The notes under the pieces were generated by a model, which worked only from the letters and a program-made list of their open reading frames with translations, ran no database searches and was not told where the DNA came from. From an uncultured Prevotellaceae bacterium (GTDB taxonomy: Bacteria > Bacteroidota > Bacteroidia > Bacteroidales > Bacteroidaceae): a DNA stretch of 64,000 bases. The stretch covers positions 26,969 through 90,968 of the forward strand of contig CAMJKP010000004.1 in assembly GCA_946406435.1 (NCBI GenBank), written 5' to 3'. Of this stretch, positions 17,050 to 26,444 are shown piece after piece (position 1 is the first letter of the stretch; every line of letters begins with the position of its first letter). A program made the position numbers and the translations under genes.

Positions 17050-17421
17050 TTACTTTACGTTATTTAGTGATGCCTTAGCAGCAAAATATTCTTCTTTTAT
17101 CCTAATCGCACGTTCAATTTCCGAAGTTGGAGTCTTTTGCGTTTTCTTCTGAAAAGCATTAAAAAGAATAACGAGATTCCCTTCATCAAAACAGCAGAAT
17201 ATACGATATATATTACCATTATGTTCTATGCGGATTTCGTAAAGGTCTTTGACTCCTTCTATTTTCTTTAGAAATTTTACTGGTATGATATCCTCAGACA
17301 TTATATAGATGAAAACCTGGTAGATTTTCATAAGCACATCCTTGCTCAATGTGCGCTTGAACTCCTTGAAATAGTCCTTAAACGGAACTATCGTTCGTTT
17401 ATAATCTCTGCGGTCACCCAT
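17050..17421 (-). CDS. higB: HigB/RelE-superfamily toxin (Gp49-like)
   Basis: The product has 123 residues. The core KFLKKIEGVKDLYEIRIEHNGNIYRIFCCFDEGNLVILFNAFQKKTQKTP is abbreviated here as its key parts: LYEIR, YRIFC, and HAF-like NAFQKKTQKTP. These are hallmarks of the phage-derived Gp49-like/HigB mRNA interferases. Basic residues near the C-terminus fit ribosome-dependent RNA cleavage. It is first in the pair, with its promoter just upstream. Confidence 0.87.
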   Translation of the reverse strand: MGDRRDYKRTIVPFKDYFKEFKRTLSKDVLMKIYQVFIYIMSEDIIPVKFLKKIEGVKDLYEIRIEHNGNIYRIFCCFDEGNLVILFNAFQKKTQKTPTSEIERAIRIKEEYFAAKASLNNVK

Positions 17422-17443
17422 ATATAATTGCTTATTTCGGTTA

Positions 17444-17474
17444 CAAAGTTAACGAATTAGTAAACAATATCCAA
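17444..17474 (-). promoter_or_regulatory. Promoter of the toxin-antitoxin pair
   Basis: On the minus strand TTG (17472-17474), 20 bp and TAACTTTG (17444-17451) match the Bacteroidetes consensus, about 25 bp before the toxin ATG. Confidence 0.65.
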
Positions 17475-17634
17475 ATTTTCTACAATATTTCTTCACAAAA
17501 AAACATAGAAACAGCAAAAAGCTCACGAAATGTCAAACCTAAGTATCCTCGTAGCCTTACAACGAAGATACAAAATCATGTCATAGTCAGAATAGATGCA
17601 GGAAGAAATCTGATTAGGACTTAGGTTCAATAAC

Positions 17635-18831
17635 CTACGGCATTCTAAGTTTGTTTTCTTTTATTTCATTCAAGATCTCATCAAACTTCTGCTCTACCCA
17701 TTCATACACTTCTCCATTGATGATTTTGTCAGCATTATCATAGCCAAAATATTTCATGTAAGAAGGCAGATATTCCCATCCATACGGCCAGCCTTCATCA
17801 GGTTTCTCAGACAAACAAACCATTTTCGAATAATCTTTCTTGAATATTTTATTACTTCTATTTGTTTGATTATACCAACTTACTCCAACACGAAGATCAC
17901 TCCACGTGTTTTTACCTGACCACAGAAAAATCCCATAATACTTCCAGCAATCTTTATACATGTAAAAACCATTATCACCTCTATCTGCACTATAATAGAA
18001 TTTCATTTTTTTGCTTTCTGCATATTTACATAGAGGCTTGAACAGATATTCCTCAATAATAGAGTTTAGCCAACGATCTCTCATACAGAGTATCTCTTTC
18101 ACGGCAAGTATATTATTCTTTTGAGTCAAAAGATTAAGAAGTTTCTTTGAATTATTATCATCCATAGTATTTCCCAAAACTTTTTTAAGATGTAATTTAT
18201 ACTGATTAATGATGACCTTCATATTTTGGTTTGGAGAACTCTTACACGAACAGTTATCTAGCCACAACAAAATGTCATTGAATGACAAGCATTTACAATC
18301 AAAACGTTCACCTCCAGTAGTTTTTTTATCTGCTTTTCTACCATCTTTTGTTAGATAAACAAGAATGCTATCTACATATTTGTCTATCGCATAATTATGA
18401 TACCTCAACAACTGCCTATTTTGATCCTCATCTCATGGTTTGTTTTCAATTATTAAAGCGTGTTTTCCATCTTCTATGATTATATCTACCCTTCCGCCTG
18501 TTGTTTCAGTCATACGACCAATATAACGTTCCGTAATTTTTCTGACAGAATTAGGCTTAACCCGCTTGGCTTCTAATGGGAAATCATCACGTTCCAATAT
18601 GTGGAGAAATTGTTTCAGATAGAAATCGCCAGCTCCATGACTACCATGAGGGTCTAATAATTCGGCAATTATGGCAGAATGGAGTTTTACTTCTTCATCC
18701 CATAACCCTACAACAGAAAACACATCAAACTCCTCACCTTTTTGATATGATTTAGCACGAAATTTTTCTGCTTTCTGCCGAATAGCCTCTACTTTATTTA
18801 ACAAATTCTGTATTTTTCCCATATTTTTCAT
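17635..18831 (-). pseudogene. PD-(D/E)XK nuclease family gene interrupted by one in-frame TGA
   Basis: The first part (18831-18433, from the ATG at 18831) encodes FDVFSVVGLWDEEVKLHSAI and ends in the nuclease motif GRVDIIIEDGKHALIIENKP, in which Asp and Glu-x-Lys are the active site, followed by TGA at 18433-18435. The same frame continues directly with DEDQNRQLLRYHNYAI, which in this family (PDDEXK_4-like) normally follows ENKPW. A TGG-to-TGA change of the Trp codon would explain the break, and the remaining about 258 codons (to 17635) stay open and look protein-like. It is therefore a recent nonsense pseudogene or a sequencing error. Other TGA codons in the window act as stops, so recoding is unlikely. 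It lies in an accessory island next to a toxin-antitoxin pair, compatible with a defence role. Confidence 0.85.
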
Positions 18832-18877
18832 TAGTATGGGGATTATCACTTATGATGTTATCTTTTGTTCTTTATAA

Positions 18878-18922
18878 CAAAAGTATATTTGCAAAAGTAT
18901 AGATTTTTTACGAAACACACAA
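18878..18922 (-). promoter_or_regulatory. Promoter of the nuclease gene
   Basis: On the minus strand TTG (18920-18922), 20 bp and TACTTTTG (18892-18899) fit the consensus. A second TACTTTTG follows at 18878-18885, so two start sites 14 bp apart are possible. Confidence 0.6.
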
Positions 18923-19013
18923 ATTTTCCAACGAGAAATTTTATAATCATAATATTTTTAAGAGTTATCGCGTTTTTTGTGCTTTTGTTTTCTTTTTCTT
19001 CCGAAATAATTTG

Positions 19014-19132
19014 TAAATTTGCAGGCAGTAACAAGGTAGATACTCCATACATACTCCATAGATACTCCATACATACTCCATAGTTTTTATGGAGTATCTA
19101 TGGACAACAGATGGTCTATTGATGGAGTATAT
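19014..19132 (+). promoter_or_regulatory. 11-bp-phased inverted array upstream of the DUF6266 gene
   Basis: Four TACTCCAT units start at 19041, 19052, 19063 and 19074, exactly 11 bp apart. They are followed by four reverse-oriented ATGGAGTA-type units at 19089, 19100, 19111 and 19122, also 11 bp apart (the middle two degenerate). A candidate -7 box TAAATTTG lies at 19014-19021, so the array would be in the 5' leader. It could be a face-of-helix protein array or, in RNA, a long stem. Confidence 0.75.
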
Positions 19133-19169
19133 ACATAGTTAAAAGAATATATTTTAGAAAGGAAAAGAT

Positions 19170-20024
19170 ATGGTTAAAGTAAAATCTTCATTAGGAACAA
19201 TGGTTGGCAACTCTGGTAATATGAGCTATTTTGAGGTGAATGGCGTGACTATCGGCAGGTCAAAACCTACAAAAATGGGAAACCCAAAGACTGAGGCGCA
19301 GATGAAACAGCGCATCAAAATCAACAATATTCTCAATACATACAAATATATCAAAGAGTATTTACAGCAGAATTTTGAAGGCACAATTGGCTATAAGAGC
19401 GCATCGAGCTTTTTCCGTAGCTATAACCTGATGAAGACTCCCGTTTGGCTGACGAAGGCACAGAAGGAGTCGTATAAGTTTGTGCTTGCCCCTTACGTGG
19501 TGGCTCAAGGGCGTATCAATTCCGTCGGTTATGAGTTCAAGGATGGCGCGTTCGTTTCTGATATTAATGTCGGGGATTTGGAAATAAACGACGAGACGGA
19601 GGAGAGTGTGCTTTCGTCTGTTATATGCGGAAATAACGAGGGTTGGACGAATAATGACACCTTGCAGGTGATTCTTTTGAGACAAAAACGTGTAGCGGCT
19701 TTAGACGAGGAAATTGCACATCCTACGTGCTGTTCGATTGTCGTTAGCCTTGACAAGGCAAGCGCATCGAAGATTGGCGAGATTCCTATTCTTGAGAGCC
19801 TGTCGAATATGTCTCGCTTCTCATTATGTAATATTGACGGCAAACTATCTGTAAGGGTTGCCGATACGGATGAATACACTTTCGCCTTTGCCGTTGTTCA
19901 TGGTCGTGGACAAGGCAGAGACAAGATTGTTTCCTCTCAGCAACTTTGCCTTAGCGATACCGCCCTTTACGATAGCTATTGCAGTAGCGAAGCGTTCAAC
20001 AAAGCCTACGAAAGTTACAAATGA
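19170..20024 (+). CDS. DUF6266-family protein
   Basis: The product has 284 residues with the N-terminal pattern GTMVGNSGNMSYFEVNGVTI, then RSKPTKMGNPKTEAQMKQR, which I recognise from the Bacteroidota DUF6266 family; the molecular function is not known. There is no signal peptide or membrane segment. The rest is predicted beta-rich. A purine-rich stretch (GAAAGGAAAAG) precedes the ATG. Its last four bases (ATGA) overlap the start of the membrane-protein gene, so the two are co-translated. GC content is higher than in the surrounding island, a hint of different origin. Confidence 0.8.
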   Translation: MVKVKSSLGTMVGNSGNMSYFEVNGVTIGRSKPTKMGNPKTEAQMKQRIKINNILNTYKYIKEYLQQNFEGTIGYKSASSFFRSYNLMKTPVWLTKAQKESYKFVLAPYVVAQGRINSVGYEFKDGAFVSDINVGDLEINDETEESVLSSVICGNNEGWTNNDTLQVILLRQKRVAALDEEIAHPTCCSIVVSLDKASASKIGEIPILESLSNMSRFSLCNIDGKLSVRVADTDEYTFAFAVVHGRGQGRDKIVSSQQLCLSDTALYDSYCSSEAFNKAYESYK

Positions 20025-20401
20025 AGAACAAAAAGCAAATAACAGAAATTATAATGTGCATGCTGAAATGCTCATTTGCAGCTACAGTATTGAATCCGGG
20101 CACATTTTTGGCTTTTATTATGGCACCATTTTTATTTCTGTATTTTGTAGTGGCTTATATTATAATGGGCACTCCTCTTTTTTATCTGCTAAGAAAAAAG
20201 TCATGGGGTATTCACATTATGGCAGCATGGCTTATTATTAATGTCATTTTGACTTCTGTTCTTACTTATCTTTTATTCATCATTGAAACGGGACCGAAGG
20301 GAATTATCTGTCCTGCGACATTTATTATTACAGGTATTCTGTCTATAATATCTGTCATCTATTTATGTCGCAAAACAAATGAAGAAATGGATATCTATTG
20401 A
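20021..20401 (+). CDS. Small membrane protein, unknown
   Basis: The product has 126 residues with four hydrophobic segments (about 12-32, 36-58, 65-88 and 97-118) and short charged loops. No family recognised. The ATGA overlap with the DUF6266 gene indicates a two-gene operon. Confidence 0.75.
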   Translation: MKNKKQITEIIMCMLKCSFAATVLNPGTFLAFIMAPFLFLYFVVAYIIMGTPLFYLLRKKSWGIHIMAAWLIINVILTSVLTYLLFIIETGPKGIICPATFIITGILSIISVIYLCRKTNEEMDIY

Positions 20402-20434
20402 TATGGAATGACAGAGGAGAAAAGAATAAAATAG

Positions 20435-20505
20435 AAAGAGTAAAGAGTAATGTCGATAGTATTTTTGGCGAAAAGCCACTATCTACATTACTCTTTACTC
20501 TTTTT
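20435..20505. terminator. Bidirectional terminator between convergent genes
   Basis: A long imperfect stem, AAAGAGTAAAGAGTAATGT paired with ACATTACTCTTTACTCTTT, is followed by a T-run on the plus strand and has an A-run on the other side. It separates the plus-strand DUF6266 pair from the minus-strand nqr operon. Confidence 0.8.
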
Positions 20506-20520
20506 TACTTTACACTAATC

Positions 20521-21807
20521 TTATCCTCCGAAGTTGTCGAAGCGGATCATGTTATCCTCAACGCCAAGTGAGTGGAGAAGATCGAGAACGGTCTTAGCCA
20601 TCATTGGAGGTCCGCAGAGGTAGTACTCACAATCCTCTGGAGTCTCATGCTGCTTGAGGTATGTATCGCCCATAACTGGAGCTACGAAGCCTGGAGTATA
20701 TTTGATTCCTGCTGCATCTGCCTTTGGATCTGGACGGTCGAGGGCAAGATGGAAGTGGAAGTTAGGGAAGTCCTTCTCAAGCTGGAGGAAGTCGTCGAGG
20801 AATGGGATTTCCTCAAGAGCACGTGCACCATAGAAGTAGTGCATTGGACGCTGACGATCCTCTGGAGCAATACCATGACCTTTGAGCATGTGCATGATCT
20901 GTGCACGGAGAGGAGCCATACCGGCACCACCACCTACCCAGATCATCTCACGACCTGTGCCATACTGTGGACGGAACTCACCATAAGGGCCTGACATGAT
21001 TACCTTGTCGCCTGGCTTGAGTGAGAAGATATAAGAAGAAGCAATACCTGGGTTTACATCCATGAAGCCTGTACCCTGATCCTTTGGCTTGAATGGAGGA
21101 GTAGCGATACGCACGTTAAGTGTGATGATATCGCCCTCGTCAGGATAGTTAGCCATAGAGTAAGCACGGATTGTTGGCTCTGGGTTTACGCACTTGAGGC
21201 CGAACAAGCCGAACTTCTCCCATGCTGGGAGGTAAGTATCACCGATAAGAGACTTGTCGAAGTCCTTGTCGTAGTCGAGTTCGAATGCAGGGATGCGGAT
21301 CTGAGCATAAGAACCAGGCTCAAAGTCCATGTGCTCGCCAGGAGGAAGAGCCACCTTGTACTCCTTGATGAATGTAGCCACGTTACGGTTTCCAATAACG
21401 GTACACTCCCATTCCTTAACGCCCAATACAGACTCAGGAACCTTTACTTCCATATCACCCTTGATCTTAGCCTGACAGCCGAGACGCCAGTGGTCCTTGA
21501 TCTCCTTACGAGTGAAGTGAGGCTTCTCAGAGTCGAGAATCTCGCCACCTCCCTTGAGAATCTGGAGTTTACACTGACCACAGCTTGCCTTACCACCACA
21601 AGCAGATGGAAGGTAGATGCCGTTCTCATTAAGGGTAGCCATAACAGAACCACCCTGATTAACGGTCAGTTTGGTATCGCCATTCACAGTCAGAGTAACC
21701 TGACCGCTTGGGCTGAGATATTTCTTTGCTACCAGCAGTACTATTACAAGTACGAGGATAACCACGAGGAATACCCCTATGCTGAGTAAATTAAATGCTA
21801 TGTTCAT
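20521..21807 (-). CDS. nqrF: Na+-translocating NADH:quinone reductase subunit F
   Basis: The product has 428 residues. One N-terminal membrane helix (about 8-27) precedes a 2Fe-2S ferredoxin domain (SACGGKASCGQC plus a later Cys in RLGCQ) and an FAD domain with RAYSMANYP. The NADH domain is GGGAGMAPLRAQI with the C-terminal CGPPMM. It is the electron entry subunit, passing electrons from NADH via FAD and the 2Fe-2S cluster. It is the last gene of a complete nqrA-F set; start at 21807, 32 bp after nqrE. Confidence 0.98.
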   Translation of the reverse strand: MNIAFNLLSIGVFLVVILVLVIVLLVAKKYLSPSGQVTLTVNGDTKLTVNQGGSVMATLNENGIYLPSACGGKASCGQCKLQILKGGGEILDSEKPHFTRKEIKDHWRLGCQAKIKGDMEVKVPESVLGVKEWECTVIGNRNVATFIKEYKVALPPGEHMDFEPGSYAQIRIPAFELDYDKDFDKSLIGDTYLPAWEKFGLFGLKCVNPEPTIRAYSMANYPDEGDIITLNVRIATPPFKPKDQGTGFMDVNPGIASSYIFSLKPGDKVIMSGPYGEFRPQYGTGREMIWVGGGAGMAPLRAQIMHMLKGHGIAPEDRQRPMHYFYGARALEEIPFLDDFLQLEKDFPNFHFHLALDRPDPKADAAGIKYTPGFVAPVMGDTYLKQHETPEDCEYYLCGPPMMAKTVLDLLHSLGVEDNMIRFDNFGG

Positions 21808-21839
21808 AATTGTTATTTACAATTTACCATTTAAGGGTT

Positions 21840-22466
21840 TTACAACTTCAGTCCTGAGAAACACATCATAGCGATAGCCATGAGACCTACGGTGATGAAT
21901 GTGATACCGAGACCACGGAGAGGCTTTGGAACATCGCTGTATGCCATCTTCTCGCTGATAGCGCCCATGCTGACGATAGCAAGGAGCCAACCGAAGCCTG
22001 AACCGAGAGCATATACGAACGCATCAAGGACACTACCGATATACTGTGTGTTGGATGGATCGAGGTTGATACGCTGCTGCATGAAGAGCGAAGCACCCAT
22101 GATAGCACAGTTTACGGCAATCAATGGAAGGAAGATACCAAGAGCTGCATAGAGTGATGGAGAGAAACGCTCTACAACCATTTCCACGAGCTGCACGATA
22201 CCAGCGATGACTGCGATGAAGAGGATGAAAGCAAGATAACTGAGATCCACGCCTTCTACGAGACAGTCAGGACCGAGAATCTTGGTCTGGAGCAGATAGT
22301 TGGTAGGAACGGTAACGCAGAGCACGAATGTAACGGCGAGACCGAGTCCGAGAGATGTCTTCACGTTCTTACTAACGGCAAGGAATGAACACATACCGAG
22401 GAAGAAAGCGAAGATCATGTTGTCCACGAAGATGGACCTAAAGAATAGATTTATCAATTGTTCCAT
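21840..22466 (-). CDS. nqrE: Na+-NQR subunit E
   Basis: This 208-residue integral membrane protein has six predicted helices. Conserved features include the opening [31 protein letters not shown] with the Cys that helps bind the intramembrane Fe centre, and [11 protein letters not shown] with the second Cys. It forms an inverted-topology pair with NqrD. Its ATG shares one base with the end of nqrD. Confidence 0.97.
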   Translation of the reverse strand: MEQLINLFFRSIFVDNMIFAFFLGMCSFLAVSKNVKTSLGLGLAVTFVLCVTVPTNYLLQTKILGPDCLVEGVDLSYLAFILFIAVIAGIVQLVEMVVERFSPSLYAALGIFLPLIAVNCAIMGASLFMQQRINLDPSNTQYIGSVLDAFVYALGSGFGWLLAIVSMGAISEKMAYSDVPKPLRGLGITFITVGLMAIAMMCFSGLKL

Positions 22467-23086
22467 TATTTCTCCTCCTTATAGAAATAAGCACGATGAA
22501 TCCAGATTACAACACCGATCATAATAAGTGCCATAGCAGGCATTGTCATCATACCATTATTAATATAGCCGAAGTCGTATGCACCTTCTGGGATAATCTG
22601 ATAGCCGAGAAGAGAACCACGACCGAGCAACTCACGGAAAGCACCTACGATAACGAGGATAAGACCATAACCGAGACCATTGGCGAAACCGTCAATGAGT
22701 GACTGTACAGGACCGTTCTGCATAGCGAATGCCTCAAGGCGACCCATGAGAATACAGTTGGTAATGATAAGACCTACATATACAGAGAGCTGAACGCTAA
22801 CATCGTATGCGAATGCCTTGAGAATCTGTGAAACGATAGTTACCAGAGCAGCAACTACAACAAGCTGTACCACGATACGGATACGTGTTGGAATAGTGTT
22901 GCGCAGTATTGAGATGATGAGGTTACTGAACGCCGTAATAACAGTAACGGCAAGTCCCATCACTAAAGCCGGTTTAAGCTGAGAGGTAACAGCGAGAGCC
23001 GAACAGATACCAAGCACCTGTACGAGCACAGGGTTGAGCACGTTGATCGGAGCTGTGAAGACCTCTTTCATTTTACTGTTAGCCAT
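22466..23086 (-). CDS. nqrD: Na+-NQR subunit D
   Basis: The product has 206 residues with six membrane helices. Conserved [13 protein letters not shown] and [13 protein letters not shown] contain the two Cys residues that, together with NqrE, hold the intramembrane iron centre. It is separated from nqrC by a 160-bp palindromic repeat, unlike the other tightly packed nqr genes. Confidence 0.97.
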   Translation of the reverse strand: MANSKMKEVFTAPINVLNPVLVQVLGICSALAVTSQLKPALVMGLAVTVITAFSNLIISILRNTIPTRIRIVVQLVVVAALVTIVSQILKAFAYDVSVQLSVYVGLIITNCILMGRLEAFAMQNGPVQSLIDGFANGLGYGLILVIVGAFRELLGRGSLLGYQIIPEGAYDFGYINNGMMTMPAMALIMIGVVIWIHRAYFYKEEK

Positions 23087-23102
23087 AATTTTGTTTTTAA
23101 TT

Positions 23103-23240
23103 AGGCCTCTCCCCCCGCCCTCCCCCGTAGGGAGGGAGCCGATTCGACATTGGGGGATCGGCTACATTACTAATTACTTTTAAGATTCTGCCTTTCGCCT
23201 TCCAGCTCCCTCCCTACGGGGGAGGGCGGGGGGAGAGGCC
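23103..23240. repeat. Palindromic repeat element, family A, inside the nqr operon
   Basis: The arms 23103-23140 and 23205-23240 are complementary (outer AGGCCTCTCCCCCCGCCCTC, inner CCTACGGGGGAGGG). Each arm is self-palindromic around CCCCCGTAGGGAGGG. The same arm occurs singly at 35056-35099, 44780-44823 and 54195-54238. Between nqrC and nqrD it would make a strong RNA stem that could alter subunit stoichiometry. Confidence 0.8.
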
Positions 23241-23246
23241 GCCTTA

Positions 23247-23954
23247 TTACTTCTTCAAAGCTGCATTATACTTCTTGAAACCATCCTGAAGCATGTCACT
23301 AACACCATTTGATGTAAGTGTAGCACCAGTAACGGCATCAACCTCGCTCTGAGGGTTCTTTACCTCGCTTGACTTCAGAACCTTGATAACTGGTGTACCG
23401 GCAGCATCATAGATAGTCTTGCCGATGAACTTATCCTGCCAAGCCTTTGAGTCCTTGATCTCGGCACCAAGACCTGCAGTCTCACCTTCATGGTTGAAGT
23501 ATGCGCCATAGATGGTATTACCATCCTCAGCAACTGCGATATAACCCCAGATAGGTCCCCAAAGTCCCATACCATATACAGGAACAACAGAGATCTTCTT
23601 TCCATCTACATTACAGATATAGAGAGCGAGCTTGCCAGCCTTATAGTCAGCGCTGTTGAGCTTGAAACCAGCCTTCTCACCACCCTGTTCGCCAGCCTCA
23701 ACGATGTTACCATCAACATCAACGATAGCGTCGGCAGTAATGACCTCCTGATACTTCTTTGCACTTGCATCGTTAGAGAGGTCACGGATATTGAGAGCTG
23801 CAAGTATCTGCTTCTTCTTGTCAAGAGCCACATTCACGTCCTGTGTAGGCTTGAGTGAACTGCTGATGAAAGCGAGCAGGAAAGCCACGATGACAACCAT
23901 CACGCAGCTGTATGCTATGATATAAGCATTTGAATTTGTATTCAGTTTTGCCAT
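23247..23954 (-). CDS. nqrC: Na+-NQR subunit C
   Basis: The product has 235 residues with one N-terminal helix (about 10-30) and a periplasmic FMN-binding domain with the flavinylation motif DAVTGATLTS near residue 204, whose second Thr takes covalent FMN from ApbE. ApbE is not in this window. Four bp separate it from nqrB. Confidence 0.97.
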   Translation of the reverse strand: MAKLNTNSNAYIIAYSCVMVVIVAFLLAFISSSLKPTQDVNVALDKKKQILAALNIRDLSNDASAKKYQEVITADAIVDVDGNIVEAGEQGGEKAGFKLNSADYKAGKLALYICNVDGKKISVVPVYGMGLWGPIWGYIAVAEDGNTIYGAYFNHEGETAGLGAEIKDSKAWQDKFIGKTIYDAAGTPVIKVLKSSEVKNPQSEVDAVTGATLTSNGVSDMLQDGFKKYNAALKK

Positions 23955-23958
23955 AGTT

Positions 23959-25110
23959 CTACTTCTTTACACGGTTAAGACGCTTGTTGATATTTCTCTG
24001 AACTACGAAGTAGTCTATTGTAGGAGCCATCATGTTACCGAAGAGGATAGCAAGCATCATACCCTCTGGGAAACCAGGGTTCATCTGACGGATGATAACC
24101 GCAAGAGCACCGATGATGAAACCATAGATGTACTTACCAGTTTCTGTACGAGCAGATGTAACAGGGTCGGTAGCCATGAATACTGCACCGAAGCAGAAAC
24201 CACCGATAGCGAACTGGTGATACCACTCTACTGTGCTCTGGCCTGTTGCCTGGAAGATATAGCTAAGAACTGCACCGCCAGCAAATACGCTGAACATTGT
24301 CTTCCAAGATGCGATACCTGTCCAAAGGAGGATAATAGCACCGATAGCGATAGCGATAACGCTTGTCTCACCGATAGAACCAGGGATAAGACCGATAAAG
24401 CTATCCATGAGAGATGCAGTAGGAGCACTACCTGTAGCCATCTGACCAAGAGGAGTAGCACATGTGAATCCGTCAGGAAGTGTGTTACCGAAGCCCCAGA
24501 TGCTCTCTGTGCTTACCCACACTGTGTCACCAGACATCTTTGTTGGATAAGAGAAGAAGAGGAACGCACGTGCGAGGAGTGCCACGTTGAAGATATTCAT
24601 ACCTGTGCCACCGAAGATCTCCTTACCGAAGATAACAGCGAAGGCAACAGCGAGTACGATAACCCAGAGTGGACAACCTACAGGAAGAATCATTGGGATA
24701 ATGATACCACTTACGAGGTAACCCTCCTGAATCTCCTCGTTCTTCCATTGAGCCCAAGCGAACTCAATGCCAAGACCTACGATATAACTTACAATAATCT
24801 TTGGCAGCACTACCAATGCGCCATAGATGAACATATCAAGGAAAGAACCATCCACATGGGCTGCCTGATAGTTCTGATATCCTATGTTGTACATACCGAA
24901 GAGAAGTGCAGGCATAAGAGCAATCACTACCATTGACATGATACGCTTTGAGTCAATGGCATCATGGATGCTCGCACCTGACTTGGCTGTAGTATTTGGT
25001 ACGTACAGGAAAGTCTCGAAACCATCGAAGACGCTGCGGAAAGCATGAAGCTTACCACCTTCCTCGAAGTTTGGCTTTATTTGATTTAGATAATTTCTTA
25101 AGAAGCTCAT
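23959..25110 (-). CDS. nqrB: Na+-NQR subunit B
   Basis: The product has 383 residues with about ten membrane helices. It is homologous to RnfD and carries the covalent FMN and riboflavin. The flavinylation motif here reads DGFTCATPLG near residue 225, that is Dxx(S/T)xAT with Cys where most family members have Gly. The Thr acceptor is present. KEIFGGTGMNIFNVALLARA is typical NqrB. It overlaps nqrA by one base. Confidence 0.97.
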   Translation of the reverse strand: MSFLRNYLNQIKPNFEEGGKLHAFRSVFDGFETFLYVPNTTAKSGASIHDAIDSKRIMSMVVIALMPALLFGMYNIGYQNYQAAHVDGSFLDMFIYGALVVLPKIIVSYIVGLGIEFAWAQWKNEEIQEGYLVSGIIIPMILPVGCPLWVIVLAVAFAVIFGKEIFGGTGMNIFNVALLARAFLFFSYPTKMSGDTVWVSTESIWGFGNTLPDGFTCATPLGQMATGSAPTASLMDSFIGLIPGSIGETSVIAIAIGAIILLWTGIASWKTMFSVFAGGAVLSYIFQATGQSTVEWYHQFAIGGFCFGAVFMATDPVTSARTETGKYIYGFIIGALAVIIRQMNPGFPEGMMLAILFGNMMAPTIDYFVVQRNINKRLNRVKK

Positions 25111-26444
25111 TACTCATTTTCCTTTCTCAGCACGTCAAGACCTTCGCGGACGATGCGCTGCAATTCAAGTTTACTACTATCAACGAACTCTGCGAGGGCG
25201 AAGTCCTCTGGACTTACCTCGTAGATACCGAGCTGCTCCTGCTTGTCGATGTCGCCAGTGATGATTGCCTTGATGAGATACTCAGCATAGATATCCATAG
25301 GAAGAACGCTGTCATACTCACCACTCATAATCATGTGACGCTCACCACCCTTTACACGAGCGTCGAGCTTATACTGCTTCTTACCGAAGAGCCAAGAGAA
25401 GTAACTGCGGTTTACAGAGAACTGACCGAAACGAGGCATGATCCAACCAAGGATCTCGTCTGCGTTGTTTCCCTCAGGAATAGCTATAATCTCGCTGCTA
25501 TGAGCACCGAGAGTTACTGCTACAGCTGAAGCCTGCTGTGTTGTAGCAACAGCCTTACCTGTAAGAGGATTACCCATGATAACACGAGCGTTGGCATCTA
25601 CGTTTACTGTCAACTGCTGACCAACGAGTGCGTCAACATATCCGTTCTCCTTCATCTCGCTACCTGCAACGGCAACGGTACGAGTGAGATTTACCTTACC
25701 TGTGTTGAAAAGACGGCCAAAGAAGATAACTGCACTTGGCTCAACTGTCCAAACAATCTCTCCCTTGTTCACTGGATCAATGTTGTTAACCTGAACACCA
25801 ACATTACCAGCAGGACACTTACCGCGGAACTCAACAACCTCTACGTCGCTAAGGCTCATAGACTCATTAACGCCTACATAGACCTTTGCAATCTTTGCGA
25901 GTGCAGAAAGACCAGTCTGGAAGTCAGCCTCCTGTCCCTTGAGCTCGAAAGAGAAATCACCAGCGAGTGGCATATCCCTAAAAGCAGAGACGAAGATTGC
26001 CTTTGGTGCTGTCTCCGGATTTGTAGAGATAGCGTATGGCAACTGGTTAATGTACCCGAAGAGGCCTGCGTCGAGCAGAGCGTTCTTCACTGCTTCTGCG
26101 TCAAGAGACTTCACATCCTTCTTTCCGAAATCCACAAACTCCTGCTGTGCATCAGCCTCAACCTGAACGCTGAGCAGCTTACGACGGTCACCGCGCTCCA
26201 CGAGCTTTACGGTACCGCTGACTGGAGAAGCAAACTTCACCTGTGGAAAGTCTTTGTTGACGAACAAAGCATCACCAGCCTTGACCTTATCGCCTTCCTT
26301 CACCACAACCTTAGGCTTCACGCCTTCAAAGTCGGCAGGATTCAAGGCAAATACATTTCCTGCAGACAAGTTCACCTTCTTTGGCTCTGCCTTACCTGCA
26401 AGATTAATGTCAAGACCTTTTGACAATTTAATTACACGTGTCAT
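25110..26444 (-). CDS. nqrA: Na+-NQR subunit A
   Basis: This 444-residue cytosolic subunit contributes to quinone and Na+ handling. It has conserved KLSKGLDINLAGKA at the start, KVKAGDALFVNKDFP (biotinyl-like region), GKCPAGNVGVQVNNIDPV, and GGERHMIMSGEYD. It is the first gene of the operon, preceded by a 262-bp divergent region. Confidence 0.97.
   Translation of the reverse strand: MTRVIKLSKGLDINLAGKAEPKKVNLSAGNVFALNPADFEGVKPKVVVKEGDKVKAGDALFVNKDFPQVKFASPVSGTVKLVERGDRRKLLSVQVEADAQQEFVDFGKKDVKSLDAEAVKNALLDAGLFGYINQLPYAISTNPETAPKAIFVSAFRDMPLAGDFSFELKGQEADFQTGLSALAKIAKVYVGVNESMSLSDVEVVEFRGKCPAGNVGVQVNNIDPVNKGEIVWTVEPSAVIFFGRLFNTGKVNLTRTVAVAGSEMKENGYVDALVGQQLTVNVDANARVIMGNPLTGKAVATTQQASAVAVTLGAHSSEIIAIPEGNNADEILGWIMPRFGQFSVNRSYFSWLFGKKQYKLDARVKGGERHMIMSGEYDSVLPMDIYAEYLIKAIITGDIDKQEQLGIYEVSPEDFALAEFVDSSKLELQRIVREGLDVLRKENE

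Noticed and set aside
18433..18435. TGA read as tryptophan (genetic code change)
   Set aside because: Other genes in the window use TGA as a normal stop, for example the ATGA overlaps near 3541 and 20021, so a single nonsense change is simpler.
19041..19132. CRISPR array
   Set aside because: Units are 8-11 bp with no spacers of 25-40 bp, in both orientations, and no cas genes are present.
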